Shown here piece by piece: positions 46,470-58,741 of a DNA stretch of 64,000 nt (positions are counted from its first letter, which is position 1; each line of letters opens with the position of its first letter). The notes beneath the pieces were generated by a model, which made no database searches, had not been told where the DNA came from, and saw only the letters and a list, made by a program, of their open reading frames with translations. The translations under genes and the position numbers were made by a program. Origin of the DNA: Tachypleus tridentatus (Eukaryota > Arthropoda > Merostomata > Xiphosura > Limulidae); NCBI RefSeq assembly GCF_004210375.1, contig NC_134833.1:20577396-20641395 (forward strand), written 5' to 3'.

Positions 46470-46529
46470 TGGATGGCAGCGCACAGATAGCCCATTGTGT
46501 AGCTTTGTGCTTAATTCAAAACAAACAAT
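46470..46529 (+). repeat. SINE-II tail fragment
   Basis: GTGGATGGCAGCGCACAGAT through TTCAAAACAAAC; lies in the possible 3' UTR of the sulfotransferase gene. Confidence 0.88.
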
Positions 46530-47084
46530 TTATTTCATAATTTTATAAAAAGTCTGAGAAGATAAATATTCAAACGAGTTAAACTGTTTTTGAAATACTG
46601 TAATATTGCCGTAGGAAGGAAAAAAATATAATTCGCATGCCGTCTCACTGTCAGTAAGTATTATTTCTCTTATATCCTTGTGAAATTAGAAGATGCTTAA
46701 TTTATTTTAGCGACCGAGTCATTTCTCACATTTTATCAACAAAGTTGTCATCACATTCGTTTTTAGTATTAGCCAAATTTTTGTGGACTTTCTCGTATGC
46801 ACGATTCGTTCAGAACCATATGCTTATCACTTTGGAAACAAACTTTTAGACATTTCTGCATATTCAGCTAAATTTTCCTTCAACACAACTTTAAATTTAC
46901 TTTACTTTGCAATAATTTAGCTTCGATTTGTTTATCTGCATTTTTTTCACTGTGGGTTTTATTCTTCGTTTTTGTAAATTTATTTGTTTATTTAGTAAAA
47001 ACTGGATCATAACTGTTTCATACTCTAAGCGATTGTATGAATACCATTGCTTTACTTTATTGTTTACGTTACGTATAATTTTAT

Positions 47085-47113
47085 TAAATATATTAAACCA
47101 ACACATCAATAAA
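47085..47113 (+). terminator. possible polyadenylation signals of the sulfotransferase gene
   Basis: ATTAAA near 47085 and AATAAA at 47108-47113 lie about 0.8 kb after the stop codon, with no clearer hexamer nearer. The 3' UTR would include a SINE-II piece at 46470-46529. Use is inferred only. Confidence 0.25.
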
Positions 47114-47212
47114 GAAAAAAATTATTGTTTACAGCAGCGATAATCTAAGCAGAGTAAAAGTCGAAAATTGTAGATGAAATACCACAAACTTATTTGTTCG
47201 TCGTGAAGTTAC

Positions 47213-47306
47213 AAAATAGACTATCTGTGCTACAGCCAACACGGGTATTGAGACCCGGTTTCTAGTTGTATAACTCCGCAGACATCCCGCTGTGGCACTG
47301 GGATCC
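47213..47306 (-). repeat. SINE-II
   Basis: Reverse copy with ACACGGGTATTGAGACCCGG and CCGCTGTGGCACTGGGA. Confidence 0.88.
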
Positions 47307-47539
47307 AGCTTGTGCTGGAAATAGATTTTAGAACAAATGTTTGTTCATTTCCTTTTAAACAGAAAAAGGTGTTAGTTTTCTCTTTAAGTAAGTTTAATCA
47401 TGATTTTCAAACCAAAAATGATGATTTGTGACCATTGTGAGCTCGATTAAGTGTTTATTTAAGTGTATGTATGTATATATATATGTATGTGTTTATTTTG
47501 TTTCTTAACATACTGAGTTTTCGTTTTGTTTCATGTCCT

Positions 47540-48840
47540 GAGTCCCAGGGAATGTATAGTCAAGTGCGGGTGATTTTTCTGTGGATTTCTGTTTTGAATT
47601 GTGTATTAGTTATTTTGATCTTGAGGTTGAGAAATGCTATATGGTTAGTTGGTTTTTTTTCCTGTTCACAGGTGAACTTAATGTGAGATGTATCAAGTTA
47701 ACGTGGTTGAAAAACTAAGTATGTGTTCTGTAGATGTGAATCCAGCAATTGTATCATCAACATACCTGTACCAGTATAGTGGTGGATGTAAGGATGAATT
47801 AATCGCTTGAGATTCAGTCTCTGTCATGAACATGTTGGCTAGAACTGGTAGCATGGGATACCCTACACTTAGGCCATTTATTTGTAAGTAATTTTGGTCA
47901 TTGAACATAAAGTTAGTATTAGAGGTATGAATTTTATAAGGGTTGATAATTAGTTGCTGGGGGTGTGTATTAATGGATTAAGATCTTGGATATAAAGTTC
48001 TAAAGCTATCTTACAGACTTCGGTAGTTGGTACGTCTGTGAAGAGGAAGACAATATCAAAACAAGCCAATAATTAGTTTGGCTTTATGGTTTACTTGATT
48101 AATAATACATTTAAAGTTAAAAGAATCTTTGAAAAAGAATCTGATGTTGCGTATTTAGAAAACACCACCCACGCTATGTGTCTACCGAGATTGTAACTGA
48201 ATGATTCATAGGTCGGCATTGTGGATTTTAGTGGACAATCGGGTTTGTGAGGTTTGGGGGGTGCCGTATAGTTGTAGTGTCCGTGAGTCGGTCTTGCATA
48301 GGTAATAATAAAAGTTTTCTGAGATTGTGTCGTTGTTGTTTTTTTTTCATTTTGTTTGATCGGTTTTGTGTATTTTTGTTGAATTTGTTTGTATTTAATA
48401 TGATGTTATTCATTTCTTTGGACGTATTCATTTGTGTTCATTATAACTATGGCATTGCCTTATTCTGCTTTCAGAATTTTGATGGTGTTGTCCCGCTTTC
48501 GGTTGCTTATAGAATTATTACATTTCTGTCTAAGATTTTTACCTTCCTTTTCTATGAATAAAAGTTATGTTAATGGTTTCGTGTAAGAATTATTTGAAAA
48601 TGTTTATTAAAATACTGTTTTGAGGTTCTTCGGGGAAATAAATGTTTTCGGCTCCACTTGGAAAGACAGGTTGTTGGTCATTCATTGATTTACTGTCAAA
48701 GTTGTCTTCTTTCTGGTGGATGTTTCCCGTTGTTTTGCTGGTGTTCTCGGTTTGTGTAGAATGAATCACTAGTCTTCTCGCTAAGTCTTCCAGCCAGACT
48801 TGTATTTCTACAGATAGAATACTACTTGGTGTCATTTCAG
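47540..48840 (-). mobile_element. Penelope-like retroelement fossil (reverse transcriptase part)
   Basis: On the minus strand, from high to low coordinates: a linker-like piece with FPEEPQNSILINIFK (about 48600), an RT block FLFTDVPTTEV (about 48030), a block GLSVGYPMLPVLANMFM and the YWYRYVDDT catalytic box (47740-47880), then KFTCEQEKNQ (about 47660). Order and motifs are those of Penelope-like RT. The element is broken; the endonuclease part is not seen. Confidence 0.75.
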
Positions 48841-49276
48841 AGTACTTAATTGTCGATTGGATCTGTTAATTACGAGGTTGGTTGATGGATCTTCGTGTTG
48901 GCGTCCTTTTTGTTGTTAGCACCTCAGCTGATCCTGTTTTTTTTCTCGTTATCGTGAATAATTTTTTTTTTATGTTTATAACAATTCACTTGTAATAATG
49001 TACTCTGTATTTTATATTCCTTTTAGTTTCAGTTATTTGAGTTCCACAAACTTATTTTATTTTATAAATGCCTGTTCTTCCATTGTATTAATTTTATCCT
49101 TGGTTTTATTTCATAAATTATTAACTTTATTAATATGTTTATTAACAAGATAAAAGATTATTTATAGAAAATATTAAAATCTTGGCAGCTATATAGGGCA
49201 AGATTAACCCTTCCTTTTAATTTCTAAAATTATTTCATCACATTACAATTGACATAATTCTTGTTCATAAATATGG

Positions 49277-49469
49277 GGCCCAGCATGGCCAGGTGGTTAG
49301 GGCACTCGACTTGTAATTTGAGGGTCCCTGGTTCAAATTTTCGTCACACCAAACATGCTCGCCCTTTCACCCGTGGAGCGTTATAATCTTACGATCAATC
49401 CCACTCTTCGTTGGTAAAAGAGTAGTCCAACATTTGGCGGTGGGTGGTGATGACTAGCTGCCTTCCCTT
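49277..49469 (+). repeat. SINE-I, 3'-truncated at a tandem repeat
   Basis: GGCCCAGCATGGCCAGGTGG head through GATGACTAGCTGCCTTCC, where the 52-bp repeat begins. Confidence 0.95.
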
Positions 49470-49680
49470 CTTTAAACAGTAAGTGTTCTAAGACTCTGGC
49501 TAATCTCAGGAGTTAGATCTTCTTTAAACAGTAAATGTTCTAAGACTCTGGCTGATCTCAGAAATTAGACCTTCTTTAAACAGTAAGTGTTCTAAGACTC
49601 TGGCTGATCTCAGGAGTTAGACCTTCTTTAAACAGGAAGTGTTCTAAGACTCTGGCTGATCTCAGGAGTTAGATATTCTT
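49470..49680. repeat. 52-bp tandem repeat, 4 copies
   Basis: The unit contains CTTCTTTAAACAGTAAGTGT and GATCTCAGGAGTTAGA. It starts exactly where the SINE-I at 49277 breaks off. Confidence 0.93.
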
Positions 49681-50476
49681 TCTTCTGTGTTAAAATGATT
49701 GTAAGCTGATCGTTTTAGAGAGATGTATCTATTTCTTCTTAAGGATGAACTCAATGAAACCAAATCTTTGTACCAAAATATTGCCCAACCACTGATAAAC
49801 TAATGATAATTCGTTTAGTTTTTATATGAAAACTATTTTGTAATTAATTTCTCTAATTATTGTCTTCTCCACTAAACTGTAATCAAATAACACAGAAAAA
49901 ACTGCAAACTTAATATGTTCATTATGGCTATTAGAATATGATAATCCATATGGAGTATAACACAAGTTGCCCCATATATCTTCTGTTCCATTTATTCTTT
50001 GTTTTCACTTACGAACTATTTCTAAATAAATTTGAAGAAACAGATAAATGGACAGCTAATGCAAAAAGCATTTATATGTACTACGTAAATAAGAAACGCA
50101 ATGTAAATACATTTAGCAAGTTCGTTATTGTCGTTCTGTTTTAGTTTTTAGAAATAAATTAGTTTTAGAACTATTATTAGAACCCTTTACATTCAGTCGC
50201 ACTATAAGAAGCCACGATGTTCAAACATAATTAATAGTTTCAAGCATATATCGTTAAATCTATTAGCTATTGTCCTTTTAGACTATACTTATTACACATA
50301 TTCTGATTGTGCTTCACAACACAATTATCAGCATTAATATGCGAATCAGTACGAGAAAATTAAATGCACTTAATACGAGTAGTTTAGGAAGAGATCGCAT
50401 ATGGTGTTTGTGCTGACATCTATTGAAACGAGTAGGAAGGAAACGATAAAATGAAATGGAATACGTCATAATCCCA

Positions 50477-50625
50477 GTGATGTCGAGAAACCCACTTGTT
50501 GAGAAATTTATATGCAAAAACGGCTCGTTTGGGTTGAGAAAATATTTTGCATAGAAGGTCTAAACGTTGTTCGCTCTTCTATGTAAAATATTTTATCAAC
50601 CCAAACGAGCCGTTTTTGCATATAA
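50477..50625. mobile_element. short foldback element, second copy, long palindrome
   Basis: Flanked by the 14-bp direct repeat ACGTCATAATCCCA (50463-50476 and 50626-50639). It starts GTGATGTCGAGAAACCC like the copy at 41204. Arms of about 45 bases pair almost perfectly around a short loop containing CTAAACGTTGTTCG. Confidence 0.75.
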
Positions 50626-51080
50626 ACGTCATAATCCCACTACTACTTTTTGACCACAGATGGCAGCAAGAGCGCAAAACTACATAGGTTGAGTCACTGA
50701 GCAGATGCACGTGAATTACGACAGATTTTTTAAAGTGGCATCATCAAATCATATAATAACCACCTGACATGGGTGCTGGTGGTAAAGCAGACAACCTGTC
50801 TTCGGTACAAACATTCGATGTCGAATCCCAGTTGACAATGAAAGCACCAGTGTGGGCATGACGTAAGGCGCCATCTGTCTGTTTCATTTCCCAGGTTACT
50901 CAACAACTCAAAATCGTTATTTATACTTATCAGTTTAGTCCACATTCTGGGCCTAGTTAAACCCACACAAAAATATCGAGTTTAATTATTTCATACAGAA
51001 GTGAAGTTAAGTATTTTGTAATAGTATACTTGTAAAACATTCGGTTTGTATAGTGTTGTGCAATGAACAATTAAATTAAT

Positions 51081-51305
51081 TTGTTCGGTTTGTGTTGAAC
51101 ATCGAGCAAAACTACTCGGGGATTAACTACGCTACCTATTCCAAATTCAGTTGTGAGAAATTAAAGGGTGGGCAGCTAGTCAACACTATCCACCGTCAAC
51201 TCTTGGAGTACTCTTTTTACCAACGGATAGTGGGTTTAACTATCAAATTATAACGCCCCCACTGCTGAAAGGGCGTGTTCGATGAGAGGGATTCGATTCC
51301 CAATC
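51081..51305 (-). repeat. SINE-I, diverged
   Basis: An old reverse copy; the GGATAGTGGGTTTAACTATC and GCTGAAAGGGCG blocks remain. Confidence 0.88.
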
Positions 51306-51400
51306 AGTAAAAAAAGAGTGGGTAGCCCAGTTGTTATTTTCTAACAACAAATCAGACACACTATTTAAATTCTGAAAAAAAAAATCACAATTACGATAAC

Positions 51401-51492
51401 ATTTGTTTGTTTGGAATTAAGCACAAAGCTACACAGAGGCTATTTGTGTTCTGCCCACCACTGGTATCGCAACCCGGTTTCTAGCGGTGATT
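51401..51492 (-). repeat. SINE-II
   Basis: Reverse copy from TTTGTTTGTTTGGAATTAAG to AACCCGGTTTCTAGCGG. Confidence 0.9.
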
Positions 51493-52387
51493 ACGATAAG
51501 GATTTGTTTAACACTAAATGATTTATTTTCTAGCAACAATTATTAATAATTATCACGTTTGTGAATCAATCTACTGTTCTTGATTTCGTACTAATCCTAG
51601 GATAAATGAAACACATGAAACGCATTCCGTTTCAGGGTGCGAAACGAGAAAGCTCTTCTTACACTTGTGTTGCAAACATAAACGTGTTAAAACCTAGATA
51701 TAAATAAAGTGGTAAAGCTGATATCCAAAGGCAGAGCTGACGATCTGTTTGAAAAGAAGCTTTACAAATTCGGTTCATCTTAGAGAATAATATAACCTCT
51801 AACGCTTTTATTACTGTATTAATAATTATTAATGTTATTATCACCTATCTATGGTCTTCGCAGTCTTTATCAAGTTTGTTTATTTTGCCTTTATGGTTCA
51901 GCTGACTTAATAATGGTCGGTCTGGTGGCTCTCTGAAGTTCCGTTTTAAAGGTAGCTTTGATTTTTGCCAATATGCTAAAAAATTTCCACAACATTACTA
52001 TAAAACATACAGGCCAGACTTTCTTAAGTGTCTAATTTGATGAAGCCAGTGTTCTAAGGCAAATTTCTCTGAGTACGTACCTGATGAGTTATAACATTTA
52101 ATTTCGAGGTTCGATCCCTAAAGCTCACCCAGACCACTGTGTAGCTTGTGCTGAAACGAAACAAACGTACTCGATAACATTAGCACATTTAACAATGAAA
52201 CTGAGGTGTTTAGTAGCTAAAAGGCTGTATTATAACTACAGCTGTATTTGAACAGCATACATTGTATTTAAAACGGCTGTTATTGTTTTATACAACCAAA
52301 ATGCCATATTCTTTCATTTAAAACGTTTTAATATTTTGAGAAAATGTCTCGAATAGCATAGAAATAATCACATAAAATACATTACAG

Positions 52388-54805
52388 CAGGGGTGGATAC
52401 AGGATATTTTGGTAGGGAGGGGGGTATGATCGCCTAAGAAACAGTGACTTAAATCCGACCCCAAGTAAACTTTTCCTTGTTACTGCAACATAAATGTCAT
52501 GGAATTTGTTTAGAAACAAAGAAAAGAAACATACATGACTATGAACTGTCATTTATTGATTTTATTCTAAAATATCAAGTTACAAGTAACCATACAGCAC
52601 TATATTGAATCACACAACATAGTGCATGTTACAAGTAACCACACAGCACTATACTGAATCACACAACATAGTACATGTTACAAGTAATCATACAGCACTA
52701 TACTGAATCACACAACATAGTGCATGTTACAAGTAACCATACAGCACTATACTGAATCACACAACATAGTGCATGTTACAAGTAATCATACAGCACTATA
52801 CTGAATCACACAACATAGTACATGTTACAAGTAACCACACAGCACTATACTGAATCACACAACATAGTACATGTTACAAGTAATCATACAGCACTATACT
52901 GAATCACACAACATAGTGCATGTTACAAGTAACCACACAGCACTATACTGAATCACACAACATAGTGCATGTTACAAGTAATCATACAGCACTATACTGA
53001 ATCACACAACATAGTGCATGTTACAAGTAATCATACAGCACTATACTGAATCACACAACATAGTGCATGTTACAAGTAACCACACAGCACTATACTGAAT
53101 CACACAACATTGTACATGTTACAAGTAATCGTACAGCACTATACTGAATCACACAACATAGTGCATGTTACAAGTAACCATACAGCACTATACTGAATCA
53201 CACAACATAGTACATGTTACAAGTAATCATACAGCACTATACTGAATCACACAACATAGTGCATGTTACAAGTAACCACACAGCACTATACTGAATCACA
53301 CAACATTGTACATGTTACAAGTAACCATACAGCACTATACTGAATCACACAACATAGTACATGTTACAAGTAACCATACAGCACTATACTGAATCACACA
53401 ACATAGTACATGTTACAAGTAATTATACAGCACTATACTGAATCACACAACATAGTGCATGTTACAAGTAACCATACAGCACTATACTGAATCACACAAC
53501 ATAGTACATGTTACAAGTAATCGTACAGCACTATACTGAATCACACAACATAGTACATGTTACAAGTAATCGTACAGCACTATACTGAATCACACAACAT
53601 AGTGCATGTTACAAGTAACCATACAGCACTATACTGAATCACACAACATAGTACATGTTACAAGTAACCATACAGCACTATACTGAATCACACAACATAG
53701 TGCATGTTACAAGTAACCATACAGCACTATACTGAATCACACAACATAGTACATGTTACAAGTAACCATACAGCACTATACTGAATCACACAACATAGTA
53801 CATGTTACAAGTAATCATACAGCACTATACTGAATCACACAACATTGTACAAGTTACAAGTAATCGTACAGCACTATACTGAATCACACAACATAGTACA
53901 TGTTACAAGTAATCATACAGCACTATACTGAATCACACAACATAGTGCATGTTACAAGTAACCATACAGCACTATACTGAATCACACAACATAGTACATG
54001 TTACAAGTAATCATACAGCACTATACTGAATCACACAACATAGTACATGTTACAAGTAACCTTACAGCACTTTACTGAATCACACAACATAGTACATGTT
54101 ACAAGTAATCGTACAGCACTATACTGAATGACACAACATAGTACATGTTACAAGTAATCATACAGCACTATACTGAATCACACAACATAGTGCATGTTGC
54201 AAGTAATCATACAGCACTATACTGAATCACACAACATAGTACATGTTACAAGTAATCATACAGCACTATACAGAATCACACAACATAGTGCATGTTACAA
54301 GTAATCATACAGCACTATACTGAATCACACAACATAGTGCATGTTACAAGTAATCATACAGCACTATACTGAATCACACAACATTGTACAAGTTACAATG
54401 AACTTTCATGTATTCCTAAATAACATGTTACAAGTAAACATACAGCACTTAGGCCTACAGCAGTATATCGAATCACGTACACAGCATATTAACATGATCT
54501 CTTTAACACCACAGTACATATGACCATGTACTCTCGTTTATTCCAAATCATTTCTGAGGGGAAGTAAGTGACGGCTTAGTGGGTTGATCTAGCCAATACT
54601 ATAAAGTCACTCGGTCTGAGGTCAATTTAGTACTGGTCAGACAGTAGCTCCTTGTTCCTGGGGAAATCCCACTAAGTGGTCTACGTAATCAAAAATATTC
54701 TGATTGAGATGATCAGTACTTTATATTTCTGATTTCCCACTAACCTACACAATTTTGGTATGGCCAGTGGGGGGAATGCACTACCCCCCTCTGTATCCAT
54801 CCCTG
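52388..54805. mobile_element. nonautonomous hAT element containing a 49-bp satellite
   Basis: The left end CAGGGGTGGATACAG and the right end, read inward, CAGGGATGGATACAG differ at one of 15 bases, and G-rich sequence follows in both. Flanks CATTACAG (52380-52387) and CATTGCAG (54806-54813) match at 7 of 8, an 8-bp hAT-type target duplication. No transposase frame is present. About 1.83 kb of its 2.42 kb is a tandem array. Confidence 0.8.
52582..54412. repeat. 49-bp tandem repeat, about 37 copies
   Basis: The unit begins ACAAGTAACCATACAGCACT and ends CATAGTACATGTT. Copies differ at a few recurring sites (CCA/TCA/CCAC/TCGT near the start, GTGC/GTAC near the end), so several variant classes are interspersed. 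There are no unique spacers, so it is not a CRISPR array. A stray partial unit follows at about 54424. Confidence 0.97.
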
Positions 54806-55287
54806 CATTGCAGTAACGCGTTAAGATTTGCATAATCCATTAAAGATGTCAGTAAAGAATGGTTTATTCATTTCACGTCAGTGTTTATTTTAAACACATC
54901 AGATATATTAATTAAGATGAACCGTCAGCATTTCATACATTTCTAATATGGATATTATAGCGAGTAAATGTTTACATTAACTTGATATCCGTCGCATAAC
55001 ACTATGGTGGAACATAACTTGACATTCGGTATATCTTCACACATCAAACTAAATAAAAATATCTCTGACCATTTTGACTGCGAAAACCTGTAAAAGCATT
55101 TATTCTTTTCGTGTAATGTTTACAAAATACGAACTACGTTTCTTCTAGAATGAATCTTTGCAAGAGACCATATTATACGACTGATTACTGGTGTTGAAAG
55201 GTAATAGGTTTGTCTAAGCTAATTGACAGATCAAAGGAGTCCGCCTCTGAACTGCATTAGCTTGTAGCATGAAACTTGCCGCCAAGT

Positions 55288-55442
55288 TGACGTCAGGACT
55301 GCCAAAAGACGGTATAAAAGAGACGTTATAACTTTCAGGCCAAACCCAAACTCCTCGTTGTCTTGGTAAAAATTTCGAAGACGAACGACAAAGGAGGTCC
55401 AGTTTTGTTAAGGCAACTTCTGTTATTTTCGAGAACTACAGA
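55288..55442 (+). promoter_or_regulatory. CRE and TATA promoter with probable 5' UTR exon, likely of the kinin gene
   Basis: A perfect palindromic cAMP response element TGACGTCA (55288-55295) stands 17 bases before TATAAAAG (55313-55320). A TCAG initiator near 55337 and an ATG-free stretch follow, ending at a strong donor GTAAGTA (55443). This is the layout of a non-coding first exon. The nearest downstream coding exon on this strand is the kinin exon 3.3 kb away. The link to kinin is inferred from position and from CREs being usual in neuropeptide genes. Confidence 0.55.
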
Positions 55443-55602
55443 GTAAGTAAACATGTTTGTAAATTAGAAGTCTCGATAATATTTTGTGAAATATATGGAT
55501 CCTCCGACGTTTTAATTGCAGTATGCCACGAAAACCTTTGTTTTGATAATAATATCAAATTACTTTTAAATTTCCTATTATATAATTTATAGGTGGCTGT
55601 TG

Positions 55603-55728
55603 TCGGTTTGAATTAAGCACAAAGCTACACAATGGGCTATCGGTATTCTGCCTACCACGGATATCGAAACCCGGTTTTTAGCGTCATAAGTCCGCAGACA
55701 TGCCGCTGAGCCACTGGGAGGCAGGTGG
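55603..55728 (-). repeat. SINE-II, full length, in the probable kinin first intron
   Basis: Reverse copy: AATTAAGCACAAAGCTACAC to GCCGCTGAGCCACTGGGAGG. Confidence 0.92.
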
Positions 55729-56024
55729 TTGTTAAAAAATGGTGTCATAAAACATCTAACAAAAACTTAGTTTCAATTAGCAGCGTCTTAGGAACTTTCA
55801 CAATAGGTTATTAACACGTAATTAACGCATCTATTATTAAGTTTATTTGTATATCATTAACACGTTATAACTTGTACATATAATATGTATGTGTGGGTGT
55901 GTATATAGACATACGATTGACCCAACCATCTATAAAATCTCTATGTATATCCTTAACATAATTAAACTTAACTATTTGTACACTCTACATATACACACAT
56001 ATGTATATGTAAATTTAAAGACAG

Positions 56025-56294
56025 AGGCCCGGCATGGCCAAGTGGGTTCAGGCGTGCGACTCTTAATCTGAGGGTCGCGGGTTCGAATCCCCATTGCACC
56101 AAACATGCTTGCCCTTTCAGCCGTAGGGGCGTTATAATGTGACGGTCAAGCCAACTATTCATTACTAAAAGAGTAGCCCAAGGGTTGGCGGTGGGTGGTG
56201 ATGACTAGCTGCCTTCCCTTTAGTCTTACACTGCTAAATTAGGGGCGACTAGCGCAGATAGCCCTCGAGTAGCTTTGCGCGAAATTCAAAAACG
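56025..56294 (+). repeat. SINE-I, full length
   Basis: GGCCCGGCATGGCCAAGTGG head to a GCGCGAAATTCAAAAACG tail. Confidence 0.97.
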
Positions 56295-56944
56295 AAGGAA
56301 TGATTTAAAGACAGGTATTTACAAATAGTTGGGTAAATGACGAAAATAACCGTGGTATCAGAGAGCTCAAAAACTAATTTTAGAAACATTTTATTTTTAT
56401 TTGAAAACTTAACATCTGTCGGAGAAATTGGTTACTAATTGTTAACTAATACTATTACTCTTTTATAACAGTCCAACTTATTTATTGTAGTGTATAATTT
56501 ATGTTACCTTGCACATATTGTAATCACACTGTATGTTCTGTAATATAACATTGAAATCGCCGACTTACTCATAACATACAAATCTACTCATGTACTTCCT
56601 CAAAGCGATGAAGCGATAAAACTGAGACAAATTCCTATATCTATTGTCCATCCCGGTCGGACAACGGTAAGTTTACAGACTTGCAACGTTGAGATTCAAG
56701 ATTCGATTCCCCGCGGTTTAGAGAGCTCAGGTAGCCTATTTTCATGATCCATTAATTAATAAAACGCCAGGCCAAGTTCCATTGAACCAAGGAATGATTC
56801 CATGTAATTTGTTGAGCATGCGCATATCTATCAACTTGTATGCGTGTATACATTTGCAAATGGGGAATCTGGAATAAATAATAACAATGTGAAATCTAAA
56901 CAAAAGCATTTAGAAGTCATAACAAATATAACTCCGGCAAATGC

Positions 56945-57342
56945 CCCCCAATGGCACAGCGTTATGTCTGCTGACTTACAATGCTAAAAACTGGGCTTCG
57001 ATACCTGTTTGTTTGATTTTGGATTTCGCGCAAAGCTACACGAGGACTATCTGCACTAGCCGTCCCTAACTTGACAGGATAAGACTAGAGGGAAGTAAGC
57101 TAATCACCACCACTCACCGCCAACTCTTTTACCAACGAATAGTGGGATTGACCGTTACATCATAACGTCCCCACGGCTGAAAGGGTAAGCATGTTTGGTG
57201 CGACGAGGATTCGAACCCACGACACTCAGATTACGAGTCGCGTGCTCTAACCACCTGACTATGCCGGGCAACTTCGATACCTGTTGTGGGCAGAGCACAG
57301 ATAGCCCATTGTGTAGCATTGTGCTCAATTACAAACAACAAC
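56945..57342 (+). repeat. SINE-II interrupted by SINE-I
   Basis: The left half is 56945-57007 and the right half 57272-57342. Together they make one ordinary SINE-II with a duplicated CTTCGATACCTG. Confidence 0.93.
57008..57271 (-). repeat. SINE-I inserted into a SINE-II
   Basis: Flanked by direct repeats CTTCGATACCTG (56996-57007 and 57272-57283) that belong to the interrupted SINE-II. Confidence 0.95.
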
Positions 57343-57607
57343 TGCTGCAAATAGTGATGTAAGCAAGCTAAGTAAGTTATCTGTAGTTCTACGTTGTGTA
57401 TAAAAGTTAAAACACCACTTTACGTCTTCCTAGAAACTTACGACACACGCACACACTAAACTGTGTGGAAATAATAATCAGGTTTATTTAAACCAAAATT
57501 CAAACTCGTTCCCCTGTAAACCTGTTTTCACTGTGATGAACGTGTTAGGAAATGTGTCAAGCATGTAAACCTTAAAGATGGGGATCGTTTTGTAAAATGA
57601 TAGCATG

Positions 57608-57893
57608 TTTGTTTTGTTTTGTTTGTTTCTGAATTTCGCACAAAGCTACTCGAGGGCTATCTGTGCTAGCAGTCCCTTATTTAGCAGTGTAAGACTAGAG
57701 GGAAGGCAGCTAGTCATCACCACCCACCGCCAACTCTTGGGCTACTTTTTTACCAACGAATAGTGGGGTTGAACGTCACATTATAACGCCCCCACGGCTG
57801 AAAGGGCGAGCATGTTTGGAGCGACGGGGATGCGAACCCGCGACCCTCAGATTACAAGTCGCACGCCTTAACACACTTGGCCATGCCGGGCCT
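57608..57893 (-). repeat. SINE-I, full length
   Basis: Reverse copy close to consensus, ending CCATGCCGGGCC. Confidence 0.97.
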
Positions 57894-58741
57894 ATGATAG
57901 CATGAAAATCTGAAGTATAGGAAGCGTGTTAACGCGTGAAGATGTCATCACTCATTACATTAGATGCACCAAAAATGCACAAACTGACATTTAAATACAA
58001 AAGATATAGTTACTATTCACATACCTAACAGAACGTATCTTACTATAAAGATAATTGCTACATGTGTGCGTGTGTCAGTGTGTCTTATGGTAACTGGAAA
58101 TTAGCAGACGATTTTTAAGTTATTTTATTTTAGGATTTTTGTTCCAAAACGGAGATAAGAAAAATCCCTTAAAATAGGGCATATTTAAATTTTTTTCTAT
58201 GTTTTTTGCTCTCACAATTGGCTCGTTCGATTATTGTAATTTTTTGTATGAAAACTGGAAACTGTCTAACGGTGCACATGCGCTATTTACTCTATCATTT
58301 CTTTCCCAAGAAAATAAATAATAAACACCGGCAACTGGGCCACGTCTTCACTTTTAGACTTTTCTCTTTTAATTTAAAGACACAAGTAATTAATAAGTTA
58401 AATGACTCAATGATTATCTACACAAATCACGGCTTGCGATTAGCATCTAATGAGATCATTGGGAATTTTACTGATAAGAAAGGAGAGCATTATCTAACAT
58501 TATTATTTATACAATATTTACTTTCTTAACAATAACTGGAAAATGATCAGTTTACCCAACTCTCTGTGTCTCGTTGTTACTGTTCTAAAATGTTGTGGTT
58601 TCAACTCTCTACCTATTCTAATGCCACAATTTATAGCCATGTCACGCTTTTAAAATACTGTATTACTCAGTCGCCCTTCATAAACGTCTTTGTTTGCACA
58701 TTAGTTACCATCTCATAACTTATTCTTGTTTCTAAATATAG

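Larger units (their letters stand above)
55443..58741 (+). other. intron region between the probable kinin 5' UTR exon and the peptide exon
   Basis: Holds two SINE-I copies, a SINE-II interrupted by another SINE-I, and a SINE-II just after the donor. The exon with the initiator Met and signal peptide should be here but I could not place it. A Met-led hydrophobic frame at 58543 (MISLPNSLCLVVTVLKCC) is the only candidate seen; it has no good phase 1 donor before its stop. Confidence 0.4.

Noticed and set aside
48247-48561. 104-codon plus-strand frame, hydrophobic
   Set aside because: It lies antisense within the Penelope-like fossil and is T-rich; best read as a shadow frame.
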